Source: a virus. From it: a DNA stretch of 43,307 nucleotides. The notes beneath the pieces were generated by a model that was given only the letters and a program-made list of their open reading frames with translations, did not search any database and was not told where the DNA came from. Location of the stretch: positions 1 through 43,307 of the IMG/VR virus record IMGVR_UViG_3300044645_001327. One strand, given 5' to 3'. Position numbers and translations under genes: made by a program. How positions within the stretch are numbered: the stretch's first letter is position 1; each line of letters begins with the position of its first letter. This document shows positions 26,725-33,956 of this stretch, piece after piece.

Positions 26725-26739
26725 ACACCGAAGCTACAG

Positions 26740-26757
26740 GTAACGGATTACAACAAT
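26740..26757. repeat. GTTACtGATTACAAC motif, copy 2
   Basis: GTAACGGATTACAACAAT; with the following CCCCCAC it forms the start of a leader module that is repeated at 26990 upstream of the next small gene. Confidence 0.45.
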
Positions 26758-26792
26758 TTGGGCCCCCACGGCTCGCAGTTCGGCCGATCCGC

Positions 26793-26801
26793 TGCTAGGA
26801 T
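26793..26801 (+). promoter_or_regulatory. Extended -10 promoter TGCTAGGAT
   Basis: It fits TGnTAnnnT and ends 28 bp before ATG 26830. Confidence 0.45.
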
Positions 26802-26829
26802 GACACAGTAAGGAACACCCATCCCCACC

Positions 26830-26985
26830 ATGAAGACCCGTACACCGCTTGTTTGTTCGATCGTCGGCCTCGTGATCGTTGGCGCTTCGCTGCTGGTACA
26901 AGCCCAAACCAACGAGGCCCTGGCACGCTGCGAGAATCGCGGCAACTCTGTCGCCTATTGTCGCCTAGTCGTGCTTGGCCGCTAG
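26830..26985 (+). CDS. Small membrane or exported peptide with two Cys (CRLVVLGR family)
   Basis: The 51-residue peptide starts MKTRTPLVCSIVGLVIVGAS with a hydrophobic segment to about residue 26 (LLVQAQ), which could be a signal peptide with AQA-like cleavage or a membrane anchor. The rest is ALARCENRGNSVAYCRLVVLGR, with C35 and C46 able to form one disulphide. The C-terminal CE.R.S.AYCRLVVLGR motif is familiar from cyanophages. Function unknown. Confidence 0.6.
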   Translation: MKTRTPLVCSIVGLVIVGASLLVQAQTNEALARCENRGNSVAYCRLVVLGR

Positions 26986-26989
26986 GACT

Positions 26990-27007
26990 GTTACGGATTG
27001 TGACAAT
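26990..27007. repeat. GTTACtGATTACAAC motif, copy 3
   Basis: GTTACGGATTGTGACAAT contains the perfect inverted repeat GATTGT-G-ACAATC (26996-27008). It is followed by CCCCCAC as in copy 2. Confidence 0.45.
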
Positions 27008-27034
27008 CTGCCCCCACCACTGCGGCAGATGTAG

Positions 27035-27040
27035 TAGACT
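27035..27040 (+). promoter_or_regulatory. -10 candidate TAGACT
   Basis: TAGACTGAC lies 31 bp before ATG 27072; the same TAGACTGAC occurs 27 bp before the tape-measure gene (37800). Confidence 0.35.
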
Positions 27041-27071
27041 GACAGCGTCAACCAAGGGACACCAACCCACC

Positions 27072-27263
27072 ATGACTACCGTTTCCACCGCCGCCGCTTC
27101 GCTTGCTGCTCATGGCATCCACTGCCGCCGCGACTGGGGCAACCCAGGCCGCTGGCTCGCAGAGGTCGGCATGGTCCAGTACTGCGTAGGGGGCCTCGCC
27201 CTGGTCGCTGCTGCTGCCAGTGCCGACCCCATCGCATCACTGGACGCAGCCTGCGAGGGCTAG
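27072..27263 (+). CDS. Small hypothetical protein with a hydrophobic segment
   Basis: The protein has 63 residues (MTTVSTAAASLAAHGIHCRR...). It has a hydrophilic middle (DWGNPGRWLAEVG) and a hydrophobic C-terminal half (MVQYCVGGLALVAAAASA) that could cross the membrane. It is preceded by the same leader module as the 26830 gene, so the two small genes may be regulated together. The 27264-27433 gap after it holds a GC-rich hairpin (CCCCACC/GGTGGGG near 27289) and the TerL promoter. Confidence 0.5.
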   Translation: MTTVSTAAASLAAHGIHCRRDWGNPGRWLAEVGMVQYCVGGLALVAAAASADPIASLDAACEG

Positions 27264-27401
27264 TACAACCGAACTACCGGCCCTGCCCCCCACCGGGGGT
27301 GGGGTTCGGTGCTGCCCAGGCCTAGGTGGCAGTCAGGGAACCTACTGATACAATCCAATTTCTCTCTTCTGTTACACAGCCCCGGGTAGGGGGTCAATTC
27401 C

Positions 27402-27410
27402 TGTGATACT
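27402..27410 (+). promoter_or_regulatory. Extended -10 promoter for large terminase
   Basis: TGTGATACT followed by GTA; ends 23 bp before ATG 27434. It starts the main late (morphogenesis) transcript. Confidence 0.45.
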
Positions 27411-27433
27411 GTAAACAGGTACCCCCCTAAAAA

Positions 27434-28681
27434 ATGGCCGACGCACCATCACTGCAGCTGCGATGGGCCCAGGGTGAAGTGTTTTCGAGCCGCAAACGCT
27501 TCCGTGTCCTAGTCGCAGGCCGCCGATTCGGCAAGAGCTACCTGTCTTGCATCGAATTGCTGCGTGGAGCAATCGAAAAGCCCGGCGAAACTTTTTTCTA
27601 CTGTGCCCCGACTTACCGAATGGCGAAAGACATCGCCTGGAAAGTCCTCAAACGCCTGGTCCCCAAGGTCTGGATCAAGTCAAAAAACGAAACCGACCTA
27701 AAGATCGAACTGGTCAACGGCAGCACGATCGAACTCAAGGGCACGGAAAACGCAATGGCCCTACGGGGCCGCAGCCTTTCGGGCGTGGTGCTCGACGAAG
27801 CCGCGTTCATGGACCGCGAAGTCTGGTTCGAAGTCATCCGCCCCGCCTTGGCCGACAAACAAGGCTGGGCCCTGTTCATTTCCACCCCAGATGGAACCGC
27901 GAGCTGGTTCTACGACATGTGGTGCTATTGCGACGAGGACGACCCGGACTGGTCCCGGTGGCAATTCACCACCATCCAAGGCGATAACGTCCCACCGGAA
28001 GAAATCGAAGCGGCCCGTGGCCAACTCGACCCTCGCACCTTCCGGCAAGAATTCGAGGCGAGCTTCGAAAACCTCTCGGGCCTGGTCGCGGTCAGCTTCT
28101 CGGACGACAACATCGACAAAACCGTCCAAGACCTACCAGTTCTCCCGCTTTTGCTGGGGGTGGACTTCAACATCGACCCAATGTCCGGCATCTGCGCGGT
28201 GAAAAAGGGCGACGTCCTCTGGGTATTCGACGAAATCATCATGACGGGCGGCGCGACCACCTGGGACCTGTGCGAAGAAATCCAGTCCCGCTACGGCGTG
28301 GAGCGCCGCATCATCGCGTGCCCGGACCCAACCGGCGGCGCCCGCAAAACCAGCGGCGTTGGCGCCACCGACCACAACATCCTGCGAAAATCCGGCTTCA
28401 CAGTCTCAAGCCCGCGATCCCCCTGGAAAATCCGCGACAAAATCACGTGCGTCAACACCGCGCTACTCGACGCCTCTGGAACCCGCCGCCTATTCATCCA
28501 CCCGAGATGTAAAGAATTAATAAAATCCCTCCGCACCTTGACCTACGCGCCCGGCACAGGCCTCCCAAACAAGAACCTAGGCGTGGATCACGCCTTCGAC
28601 GCCTTGGGCTACATGTGCCTACAGGTCTTCAACCTGGCAAAACCCGAAAACATGGGCAAGACCAACTACCGTGTGTGGTAA
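27434..28681 (+). CDS. terL: Terminase large subunit
   Basis: This 415-residue packaging motor and nuclease has Walker A AGRRFGKS (28-35), Walker B GVVLDEA (117-123, with the catalytic Glu at 122), and the coupling motif STPDG (150-154). The RNase H-like nuclease domain shows GVDFN (D244), a second acidic site around D266/E267 (VFDE) and VDHAFDALGY (D385, D389). It docks on the portal, pumps DNA into the procapsid by ATP hydrolysis and cuts the concatemer. Length is near the lower end for the family but both domains are complete. The residues do not tell cos from headful packaging. Confidence 0.95.
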   Translation: MADAPSLQLRWAQGEVFSSRKRFRVLVAGRRFGKSYLSCIELLRGAIEKPGETFFYCAPTYRMAKDIAWKVLKRLVPKVWIKSKNETDLKIELVNGSTIELKGTENAMALRGRSLSGVVLDEAAFMDREVWFEVIRPALADKQGWALFISTPDGTASWFYDMWCYCDEDDPDWSRWQFTTIQGDNVPPEEIEAARGQLDPRTFRQEFEASFENLSGLVAVSFSDDNIDKTVQDLPVLPLLLGVDFNIDPMSGICAVKKGDVLWVFDEIIMTGGATTWDLCEEIQSRYGVERRIIACPDPTGGARKTSGVGATDHNILRKSGFTVSSPRSPWKIRDKITCVNTALLDASGTRRLFIHPRCKELIKSLRTLTYAPGTGLPNKNLGVDHAFDALGYMCLQVFNLAKPENMGKTNYRVW

Positions 28682-28695
28682 GCGCAGGACTTACC

Positions 28696-28887
28696 ATGCC
28701 CGGTCACTACGGCGACAAGAAAGAACCCAAGAAAGGCGAGAAAAAAGTAGGAAAAGTCATGTCCGAGTACAAAGCTGGCACCTTGAAATCCAGCTCGGGC
28801 ACGAAAGTAAAAAGCCGCAAGCAGGCAATCGCCATCGCCATGAGCGAGGCCGGCATGAAAAAACCCACCAAAAAAGGTAAGAAGTAA
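28696..28887 (+). CDS. DUF6496-type small basic protein
   Basis: The protein has 63 residues from ATG 28696 (MPGHYGDKKEPKKGEKKVGK...), with the family core MSEYKAGTLKSSSGTKVKSR and KQAIAIAMSEAGM. It ends in a Lys-rich tail. This small family is widespread in phages and plasmids, and often lies near terminase or capsid genes. Function is not known; DNA binding is plausible from charge. The stop overlaps the next ATG (TAATG). Confidence 0.7.
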   Translation: MPGHYGDKKEPKKGEKKVGKVMSEYKAGTLKSSSGTKVKSRKQAIAIAMSEAGMKKPTKKGKK

Positions 28888-29051
28888 TGGCCAAGCCCGG
28901 TTTGTACAGCAACATTGCGGCCAAACGTAAGCGCATCGCAGCTGGCAGCGGCGAAAAGATGCGTAAGCCTGGCGCGAAGGGCGCCCCCACCGCCGCCGCC
29001 TTCAAGGCATCGGCCAAAACCGCCAAAAAGCCCACCAAAAAAGGTAAGTAG
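28887..29051 (+). CDS. Very small basic protein (GLYxNIxAKRKRIAAGSGEKMRKPG family)
   Basis: This 54-residue peptide (MAKPGLYSNIAAKRKRIAAG, then SGEKMRKPGAKGAPTAAAFK) is a well conserved small phage protein usually found near capsid or terminase genes. It ends in the same KKPTKKGK tail as the preceding gene, and the DNA there is nearly identical, which suggests exchange or duplication of gene ends. Function unknown. Confidence 0.65.
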   Translation: MAKPGLYSNIAAKRKRIAAGSGEKMRKPGAKGAPTAAAFKASAKTAKKPTKKGK

Positions 29052-29053
29052 CC

Positions 29054-29404
29054 ATGGCCCGTATCCCTAATACCGCAAAGGACAACTACTCCCACCTAAT
29101 CGAGTACACAGGCGGTGCCCTCACCGCCGTGAACGACTGGATGGAAGTAGACGCCCATAGCGACGGCTACACATTCGCAGCAACCGTAACCGGCGGCGCC
29201 AACTTCACACTCGCCCTTGAGTGCAGCTTCAACGGCAACGGCAACTGGTTCACTCTCGACACCAGCAAAAACATCAACTCAAACGGCGAATACGCTTATT
29301 TCTACGACGGCAAACCTGCCGCAAAAGTGCGTATGCGTATCGCTTCCATCAGCTCTGGTACACCTAACGTGGTGCCTCACATCGCTGTGGTTTACGAGGG
29401 CTGA
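29054..29404 (+). CDS. Putative virion structural protein
   Basis: This 116-residue protein starts MARIPNTAKDNYSHLIEYTG and shows an all-beta layout (GYTFAATVTGGANFTLALE, GNWFTLDTSKNIN, AKVRMRIASIS, VVPHIAVVYEG). Proteins with this layout occur near portal and capsid genes and may be decoration or head-associated proteins. The assignment is inference. It overlaps the next gene by 1 bp. Confidence 0.5.
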   Translation: MARIPNTAKDNYSHLIEYTGGALTAVNDWMEVDAHSDGYTFAATVTGGANFTLALECSFNGNGNWFTLDTSKNINSNGEYAYFYDGKPAAKVRMRIASISSGTPNVVPHIAVVYEG

Positions 29405-29601
29405 TGACCATCCACACGATCCACGGTCACCCCACCTTCATCGAAGTCGATGCCGAGACGGGTCGCACTGAAGTCACCTTTAATTTCCGCACGCCATCGG
29501 ACGCCGCCCTCTTTGCCGGCTTTATGGGCAACATTTTCACCGGCATCGAAGTCCTGGTTGACGTCGATGACGAAGTAGAAGAGGAAGAAGACGATGATTG
29601 A
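29404..29601 (+). CDS. Small acidic hypothetical protein
   Basis: The protein has 65 residues. Two beta strands (TIHTIHGHPTFIEVDAETG, RTEVTFNFR) and a helix (SDAALFAGFMGNIFTG) are followed by an extremely acidic tail (VDVDDEVEEEEDDD). It is coupled on both sides by 1- and 8-bp overlaps. Function unknown. Confidence 0.5.
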   Translation: MTIHTIHGHPTFIEVDAETGRTEVTFNFRTPSDAALFAGFMGNIFTGIEVLVDVDDEVEEEEDDD

Positions 29602-29866
29602 GTATCGCGGCGAACAATTCTCCGGCTACAACAAACCCAAGCGCACCCCCAACCACCCGAAAAAGTCCCACGTGGTGCTCGCCAAGGAAGGCGGCACGGT
29701 AAAACTCATCCGTTTCGGTCAGCAGGGCGTATCTGGCTCACCAGCACAAAAAGGAGAATCAGCGTCAGACAAAGCCAGAAGGGCATCATTCCAAGCGCGA
29801 CACGCTAAAAATATCGCCAAGGGCAAAATGAGCGCGGCTTGGTGGAGCGCAAAAGTTAAGTGGTAA
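29594..29866 (+). CDS. Conserved basic phage protein (RFGQQGVSGSP...ARHAKNIAKGKMSAAWWSAKVKW)
   Basis: This 90-residue protein (MIEYRGEQFSGYNKPKRTPN, then HVVLAKEGGTVKLIRFGQQG) ends in the conserved ARHAKNIAKGKMSAAWWS block. It is a familiar family in podo- and siphoviruses between terminase and portal genes, and its basic nature points to DNA or RNA binding or a head-interior role. No function is established that I know of. Confidence 0.65.
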   Translation: MIEYRGEQFSGYNKPKRTPNHPKKSHVVLAKEGGTVKLIRFGQQGVSGSPAQKGESASDKARRASFQARHAKNIAKGKMSAAWWSAKVKW

Positions 29867-29876
29867 TCGTCCTAAG

Positions 29877-29885
29877 TGGTATACT
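29877..29885 (+). promoter_or_regulatory. Extended -10 promoter TGGTATACT
   Basis: Near-perfect extended -10, ending 22 bp before GTG 29908. It serves a single endonuclease-like gene inside the late region. Confidence 0.55.
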
Positions 29886-29907
29886 GTGAGTACCTGCACT
29901 CGCGGAA

Positions 29908-30360
29908 GTGGCAACTTGGACCTACGTAAGCGTGGAATGCGCCTGCGGTAAGCAGTCTTCTATACGGATAGACCAGTTCAACAGAAAGAACGGCGTGTGG
30001 TCCTGCCGTTCTTGTACGTACAAAGGACGTACAAGCCCTAGGAAAGGTACAGGGGTAAAAAACGATCCCAGTATGGAGCAATGCCGGCGCAGTTATTACA
30101 AAGCCCGCCAGCGCGTAAAGACAAACCACAAAAACGCGTACGGACATGTCGAGTTCCGCTTCACGTCCTTTGAAGAGTGGTTTGAAGAGTTGGGTCCACG
30201 GCCTGTGGGTACGTCTGTAGACCGTATAGATCCGATGGGCCACTACGAGCCCGGAAATGTACGGTGGGCAACAGTCGAACAGCAAGCCAAGAATCGAAAC
30301 CCTCGTTTCACTTGGACACCGAGGTCCCAGAAACTTCCTGCTGCTGAATCCAAGTTTTGA
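29908..30360 (+). CDS. HNH/AP2-type homing-endonuclease-like protein (second copy of family)
   Basis: The protein has 150 residues from GTG 29908. An N-terminal four-Cys zinc site (C11, C13, C32, C35; VECACGK ... WSCRSC) is followed by the family block FTSFEEWFEELGPRPVGTSV and DRIDPMGHYEPGNVRWAT, related to ERID...GY.PENCRWAT in the 7925 gene. It ends in EQQAKNRNPRF. There is no C-terminal HTH as in the other copy. It interrupts the usual terminase-portal gene order and has its own promoter, as expected for an intron-less mobile endonuclease. Catalytic activity is inferred from family resemblance only. Confidence 0.65.
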   Translation: MATWTYVSVECACGKQSSIRIDQFNRKNGVWSCRSCTYKGRTSPRKGTGVKNDPSMEQCRRSYYKARQRVKTNHKNAYGHVEFRFTSFEEWFEELGPRPVGTSVDRIDPMGHYEPGNVRWATVEQQAKNRNPRFTWTPRSQKLPAAESKF

Positions 30361-30514
30361 GTTCCGCGACGTATTCGCGTAGCTCTTGCGCTTTAGCGGC
30401 GTGCCACCCGTTTCCAGTACGTCTGTACAACTCGCCGTGCCGGTCAATGGCCATCAGCATCTGGTGGATTAGCACGTTCCACGGTGCCCGGACAGGTGTA
30501 TTCCACTCGCGCAT
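30308..30514 (-). CDS. Small hypothetical protein on the opposite strand
   Basis: The 68-residue protein (MREWNTPVRAPWNVLIHQML, then helix AAKAQELREYVAELKTWIQQ) is helical. Its LREYVAELKTWI end is familiar from small cyanophage and cyanobacterial proteins. It is convergent with the endonuclease-like gene (53-bp overlap) and lies within the late operon, so it would be expressed antisense to late transcripts. Function unknown. Confidence 0.55.
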   Translation of the reverse strand: MREWNTPVRAPWNVLIHQMLMAIDRHGELYRRTGNGWHAAKAQELREYVAELKTWIQQQEVSGTSVSK

Positions 30515-30566
30515 CGTAAAGACGCCGGGTTTACTGCCAAAATAGGAAAGAAGTAGGAGTTAAACC

Positions 30567-32006
30567 GTGGTGTACAGCGCCAACATCCCCCCAACTGGCG
30601 CTGTCGTCAGCGAGTCCCCATTTGTCCGCAACCTGGACGTCATCGCCATGATGCCGGACTGGGGCGTAATGGCAGCCGTCACCCGTGGCACCAACTACAT
30701 CCGCGACCTCGCCGAAACGTACCTCCCCCAAGAACCCCGCGAAGACCAGGACGCCTACACCACCCGCGTCGATCGGTCCGTACTTTCGCCGTACACCAGC
30801 CGCCTAATTGAAACCGCTGCCGGCGCAATCCTCCGCAAGCCCATCCATATCGAGGGCGACCAGTATTGGCTGGATCTCGCCCAGAACATCGACGGCCTTG
30901 GCTCCAGCATCAACGAGTACGCCCGCCGCGCACTGGTCAGCAGCCTGACCTATGGCCACAGCGCCATTTTGATCGACTATCCACCGGCAACCGGCGCCCT
31001 TAATTTGGCGGAAGAACGGGCAATGGGCCGCCGCCCGTACTTCGTCCACGTCGATGCCCCGCAAATCTGGGGTTGGCGTAAAGAAGACGGCACCAACCGG
31101 CTACTGCAAGTCCGCATCCACGATTACGACGTCCGCCCCCTGAACGAATTCGGCGAAGAACAGATCGAGCAAATGCGCGTGATCTACCCGGGCCGCTACG
31201 ACCTCTACACGTTGGGCCAGGAACTCGTCGAATTCACCGCAACCGGCGACTACAGCCTGAACGAAATCCCCCTAGTCCCGATCTACAGCAATCGCCGGGG
31301 CCTGCTGATTTCCCAGCCACCGCTGCTGGACATCGCCAACCTGAACATCACGCATTACCAAAGGCAGGCTGACTTAATTCACGCCCTCCACATCGCCGCC
31401 ATGCCCACGCTGGTCCTAGAGGGCTGGGACGACACAACGGGCAACGCAACGATGGGCGTGAACTACGCCATCGCCATGCAACCGGGCAACAAGGCGTACT
31501 ACGTCCAAGCCGATGCAACCAGTTTCGACGCCCAAATGGCCGAACTCCAGTCACTGGAATCCCAGATGTCCACGTTGGGCGTCACCAAGTTGTTCGGCCA
31601 GAAGTTTGTGGCCGAATCTGCCGAGGCAAAGCGCATCGACCAGGCCCAGTCCAACAGCGTCCTGTCGATCATCAGCCAAGAACTGGAATCCGCGCTCAAC
31701 CAAGCCTTCGCCTTCGCGGCCCAGTACGTGGGCATGGAACCGCCAGAAATCACAATCGACCGCGACTTCGACTACTACCGCCTGATCGGCCAGGACGTCG
31801 CTGTACTGACCCAACTCAACGAGATGGGCAAGATCAGCGATGCCATGCTGCTGGAGATCCTACGCCGTGGCGAAGTCCTCCCCGACAACATCAGCATCGA
31901 AGACGAACTGGAAGCCAGCACCGAAAACGCCCTGGAACTAGCCGAACCAGCCGAAAGCAGCGACGACGAAGACATGGACGAGGGCACAGAAGACCTCAAT
32001 TCTTAA
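30567..32006 (+). CDS. Portal protein (DUF4055-type)
   Basis: The protein has 479 residues from GTG 30567 (or GTG 30570), with AGTAGGAG in front. It shows the DUF4055 portal features: VTRGTNYIRDLAETYLPQE near 38, SPYTSRLIETAAGAILRKP (about 72-90), the helix-rich clip/wing region with NLNITHYQRQADLIHALHIA (about 257-276), and the C-terminal crown region with TSFDAQMAELQSLESQMSTL (about 318-337). The acidic C-terminus (EDELEASTENALELAEPAE, ending DEDMDEGTEDLNS) is typical. The dodecameric portal forms the DNA channel and docks terminase and connector proteins. The scaffold follows after a short promoter. Confidence 0.9.
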   Translation: MVYSANIPPTGAVVSESPFVRNLDVIAMMPDWGVMAAVTRGTNYIRDLAETYLPQEPREDQDAYTTRVDRSVLSPYTSRLIETAAGAILRKPIHIEGDQYWLDLAQNIDGLGSSINEYARRALVSSLTYGHSAILIDYPPATGALNLAEERAMGRRPYFVHVDAPQIWGWRKEDGTNRLLQVRIHDYDVRPLNEFGEEQIEQMRVIYPGRYDLYTLGQELVEFTATGDYSLNEIPLVPIYSNRRGLLISQPPLLDIANLNITHYQRQADLIHALHIAAMPTLVLEGWDDTTGNATMGVNYAIAMQPGNKAYYVQADATSFDAQMAELQSLESQMSTLGVTKLFGQKFVAESAEAKRIDQAQSNSVLSIISQELESALNQAFAFAAQYVGMEPPEITIDRDFDYYRLIGQDVAVLTQLNEMGKISDAMLLEILRRGEVLPDNISIEDELEASTENALELAEPAESSDDEDMDEGTEDLNS

Positions 32007-32007
32007 G

Positions 32008-32016
32008 TGCTAAAAT
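32008..32016 (+). promoter_or_regulatory. Extended -10 promoter before scaffold and capsid
   Basis: TGCTAAAAT starts 2 bp after the portal stop and ends 25 bp before GTG 32042; probably gives extra capsid mRNA. Confidence 0.5.
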
Positions 32017-32041
32017 AGAAGCGTCGAAGTAACACACAACC

Positions 32042-32749
32042 GTGCCTGAAGACCAGAACGCACCAGTAGTTCCCGTGGAACCTGTTGCCCCCCAGCCTGT
32101 GGCTGATAGCTCCGATTTGGCCAACCAACTCGAAGCCCTTCGTGCAAAAAACCAAGAGTTAATTGCAGAGCGCCGTAAGGACCGCGAAAACCGCGAGAAC
32201 CTGCAGAAACAACTCGACACCATCCAGCAAGCACAAGAACAGGCCAAAACCACCAAGCTGGCCGAATCCGGCGAATACAAAATTTTGTGGGAAGAGGCCC
32301 AGCAAACTGTCGCTGAACTCAAGCAACAACTGTCCGCCAAAGAAAGCGAAGTCGATCAAATCAAGCAAGGTTTCACCCAAGAGCAACTCAAGTCCTCGGC
32401 CATCGCTCAACTGTCACAGGCCGGTGCACTGGCACCCGATCAGCTGTATCGTTTATTGCAGGAGCAACTTCGCGCTAAAGATGGGCAGCCTGTGGCTGTT
32501 GTCGGCGGCGTCGAAGTTCCGGTTAACGAGTACATCGCTAACCTGAAAAATCCTGGCAGCGGCTACGAACATCACTTCGCAGCAACTAACAGGTCTGGTA
32601 TGGGTGTAACGGGTAGTGCCCGCGCCACTTCATTCCCAGGACAGTCCAACCCCTGGCAAAAAGACAGCTGGAACATTACCCAGCAAATGATGCTTTTGGC
32701 CCAGGACCCCGATAAGGCCCGTCTACTCAAAGCAGAAGCCGGCGCCTAG
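32042..32749 (+). CDS. Capsid scaffolding protein
   Basis: The protein has 235 residues from GTG 32042. An acidic, Pro/Val-rich N-terminus leads to a long coiled coil (about residues 25-118, LANQLEALRAKNQELIAERR to ESEVDQIKQGFTQEQL). A region typical of phage scaffolds follows, with LSQAGALAPDQLYRLLQEQL and VEVPVNEYIANLKN. The C-terminal 60 residues (FPGQSNPWQKDSWNITQQMM) form the capsid-binding end. It lies directly before the major capsid gene as usual. It guides coat assembly and leaves the procapsid before packaging. No protease domain is visible. Confidence 0.8.
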   Translation: MPEDQNAPVVPVEPVAPQPVADSSDLANQLEALRAKNQELIAERRKDRENRENLQKQLDTIQQAQEQAKTTKLAESGEYKILWEEAQQTVAELKQQLSAKESEVDQIKQGFTQEQLKSSAIAQLSQAGALAPDQLYRLLQEQLRAKDGQPVAVVGGVEVPVNEYIANLKNPGSGYEHHFAATNRSGMGVTGSARATSFPGQSNPWQKDSWNITQQMMLLAQDPDKARLLKAEAGA

Positions 32750-32790
32750 CCCCTGTGGGGCACACCCATAAACCTCACTGGAGCTGATCC

Positions 32791-33903
32791 ATGTCCGCCT
32801 TTAACGGCAACTATTCGGGAGGAACGTTCCTTTCGAACCTTGTTACCCGCCCCGAGTTCCTTCAGTACACCGCTGAAGGCATTTTCGAGCAATCCAAGTG
32901 GGTCCAGTCCGGCATTGTGCAGCGCAACGCTGCTCTTGATGCCCGTGCTGGCGGTACCCGCGTGCGCGTGCCTTTCTTCGATCCGATTGCCCCCACCGAG
33001 ACTCAAATTCTGAGCACCTCGACCTGGGGTGGCGGCGGCGGCTATCTCGTTCCCGCGAACGTGACTGCCGACGAGCAGATCATGACCCTTCTGCACCGTG
33101 GTTTCGCCTACGCCGCAGACGACCTGAGCAAGCTCGGTTCTGGCGCTGACCCCCTGGCCCACGTCCGCAACCAGCTGACCGCTGCCATCAACAAGCTGAA
33201 GACTGCCACCATGGCAGCTCAACTGCTTGGTCTGTTCGGCGGCATCTCCGGCGCTGGTGTGCTGGGTGGCAACCAAACGAACAAGACGTTTGCTGGCGTC
33301 CCCGGTTCGATGACCGAGGCAAACTTCCTCAACGTGGCCAACGTTGTGGCTGCCAAGGCCAAGCTCGGCGAGCGCGGTGACAACCTCGATTCGATTGCAA
33401 TGCACTCGAACGTGGCTTACTACCTGCAACAGATCGGGATGCTGACCTTCAGCACCTCGGCCCTGTCCACCGGTGGTGCCATCACCTGGGGCGGCGGCGG
33501 TGTGGGTATCACCCAGACCGAGAGCGCCTACTTTGCCGGCCTGCGTGTCGTCATCGACGACCAACTGACCTTCCTGACCGGCGGCACCTCCACCCACGCG
33601 GTGAAGTATCCCGTCTACCTGTTTGCCTCGGGCGTCATTTCCGAAGGCATCCAGCAGGACCTGCGTCTCGCTGCCGACCGCAACATCCTGTCCATGCAGG
33701 ACGTTCTGGCTGTGGATTACCACTACGGTTACCACGTCACCGGCACCAAGTGGAACGTGGCCGGCGACAACCCGACCAACGCTGCCACCACCGGCAACCT
33801 CGCCGACACGGCCAGCTGGAGCCTCGTCTACAGCGCCGCCAAGCAAGTGCCCATCTGCCGCCTGCTGGTCAACACCCCGTTCGATACCACCGCTTACGCC
33901 TGA
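32791..33903 (+). CDS. Major capsid protein
   Basis: This 370-residue protein probably has the HK97 fold: an N-terminal arm (FNGNYSGGTFLSNLVTRPEF), an E-loop region (RVRVPFFDPIAPTE...STSTWGGGGG), spine-helix region (ADDLSKLGSGADPLAHVRNQ), and an A-domain end with FASGVISEGIQQDLRLAADR and SMQDVLAVDYHYGYHVTG. It resembles coat proteins of siphoviruses in the major-capsid/coat family rather than HK97 gp5 itself (no propeptide protease). It ends with a double stop (TGA TAA) and a strong terminator. The highly GC-biased, regular codon use fits a highly expressed gene. Confidence 0.9.
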   Translation: MSAFNGNYSGGTFLSNLVTRPEFLQYTAEGIFEQSKWVQSGIVQRNAALDARAGGTRVRVPFFDPIAPTETQILSTSTWGGGGGYLVPANVTADEQIMTLLHRGFAYAADDLSKLGSGADPLAHVRNQLTAAINKLKTATMAAQLLGLFGGISGAGVLGGNQTNKTFAGVPGSMTEANFLNVANVVAAKAKLGERGDNLDSIAMHSNVAYYLQQIGMLTFSTSALSTGGAITWGGGGVGITQTESAYFAGLRVVIDDQLTFLTGGTSTHAVKYPVYLFASGVISEGIQQDLRLAADRNILSMQDVLAVDYHYGYHVTGTKWNVAGDNPTNAATTGNLADTASWSLVYSAAKQVPICRLLVNTPFDTTAYA

Positions 33904-33924
33904 TAAGCGACACTCGAACAAATC

Positions 33925-33947
33925 GGGGCCCTACGGGGCCCCTTTTT
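33925..33947 (+). terminator. Strong rho-independent terminator after the capsid gene
   Basis: GGGGCCC (33925-33931), loop TACG, GGGCCCC (33936-33942) and five T. It should separate capsid mRNA from connector genes. Confidence 0.92.
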
Positions 33948-33956
33948 CATGGTCGT

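Noticed and set aside
32746-33921. 391-codon open frame on the - strand
   Set aside because: It lies entirely opposite the major capsid gene; composition (Val/Gly/Gln/His-rich) is that of a shadow of GC-biased codons.
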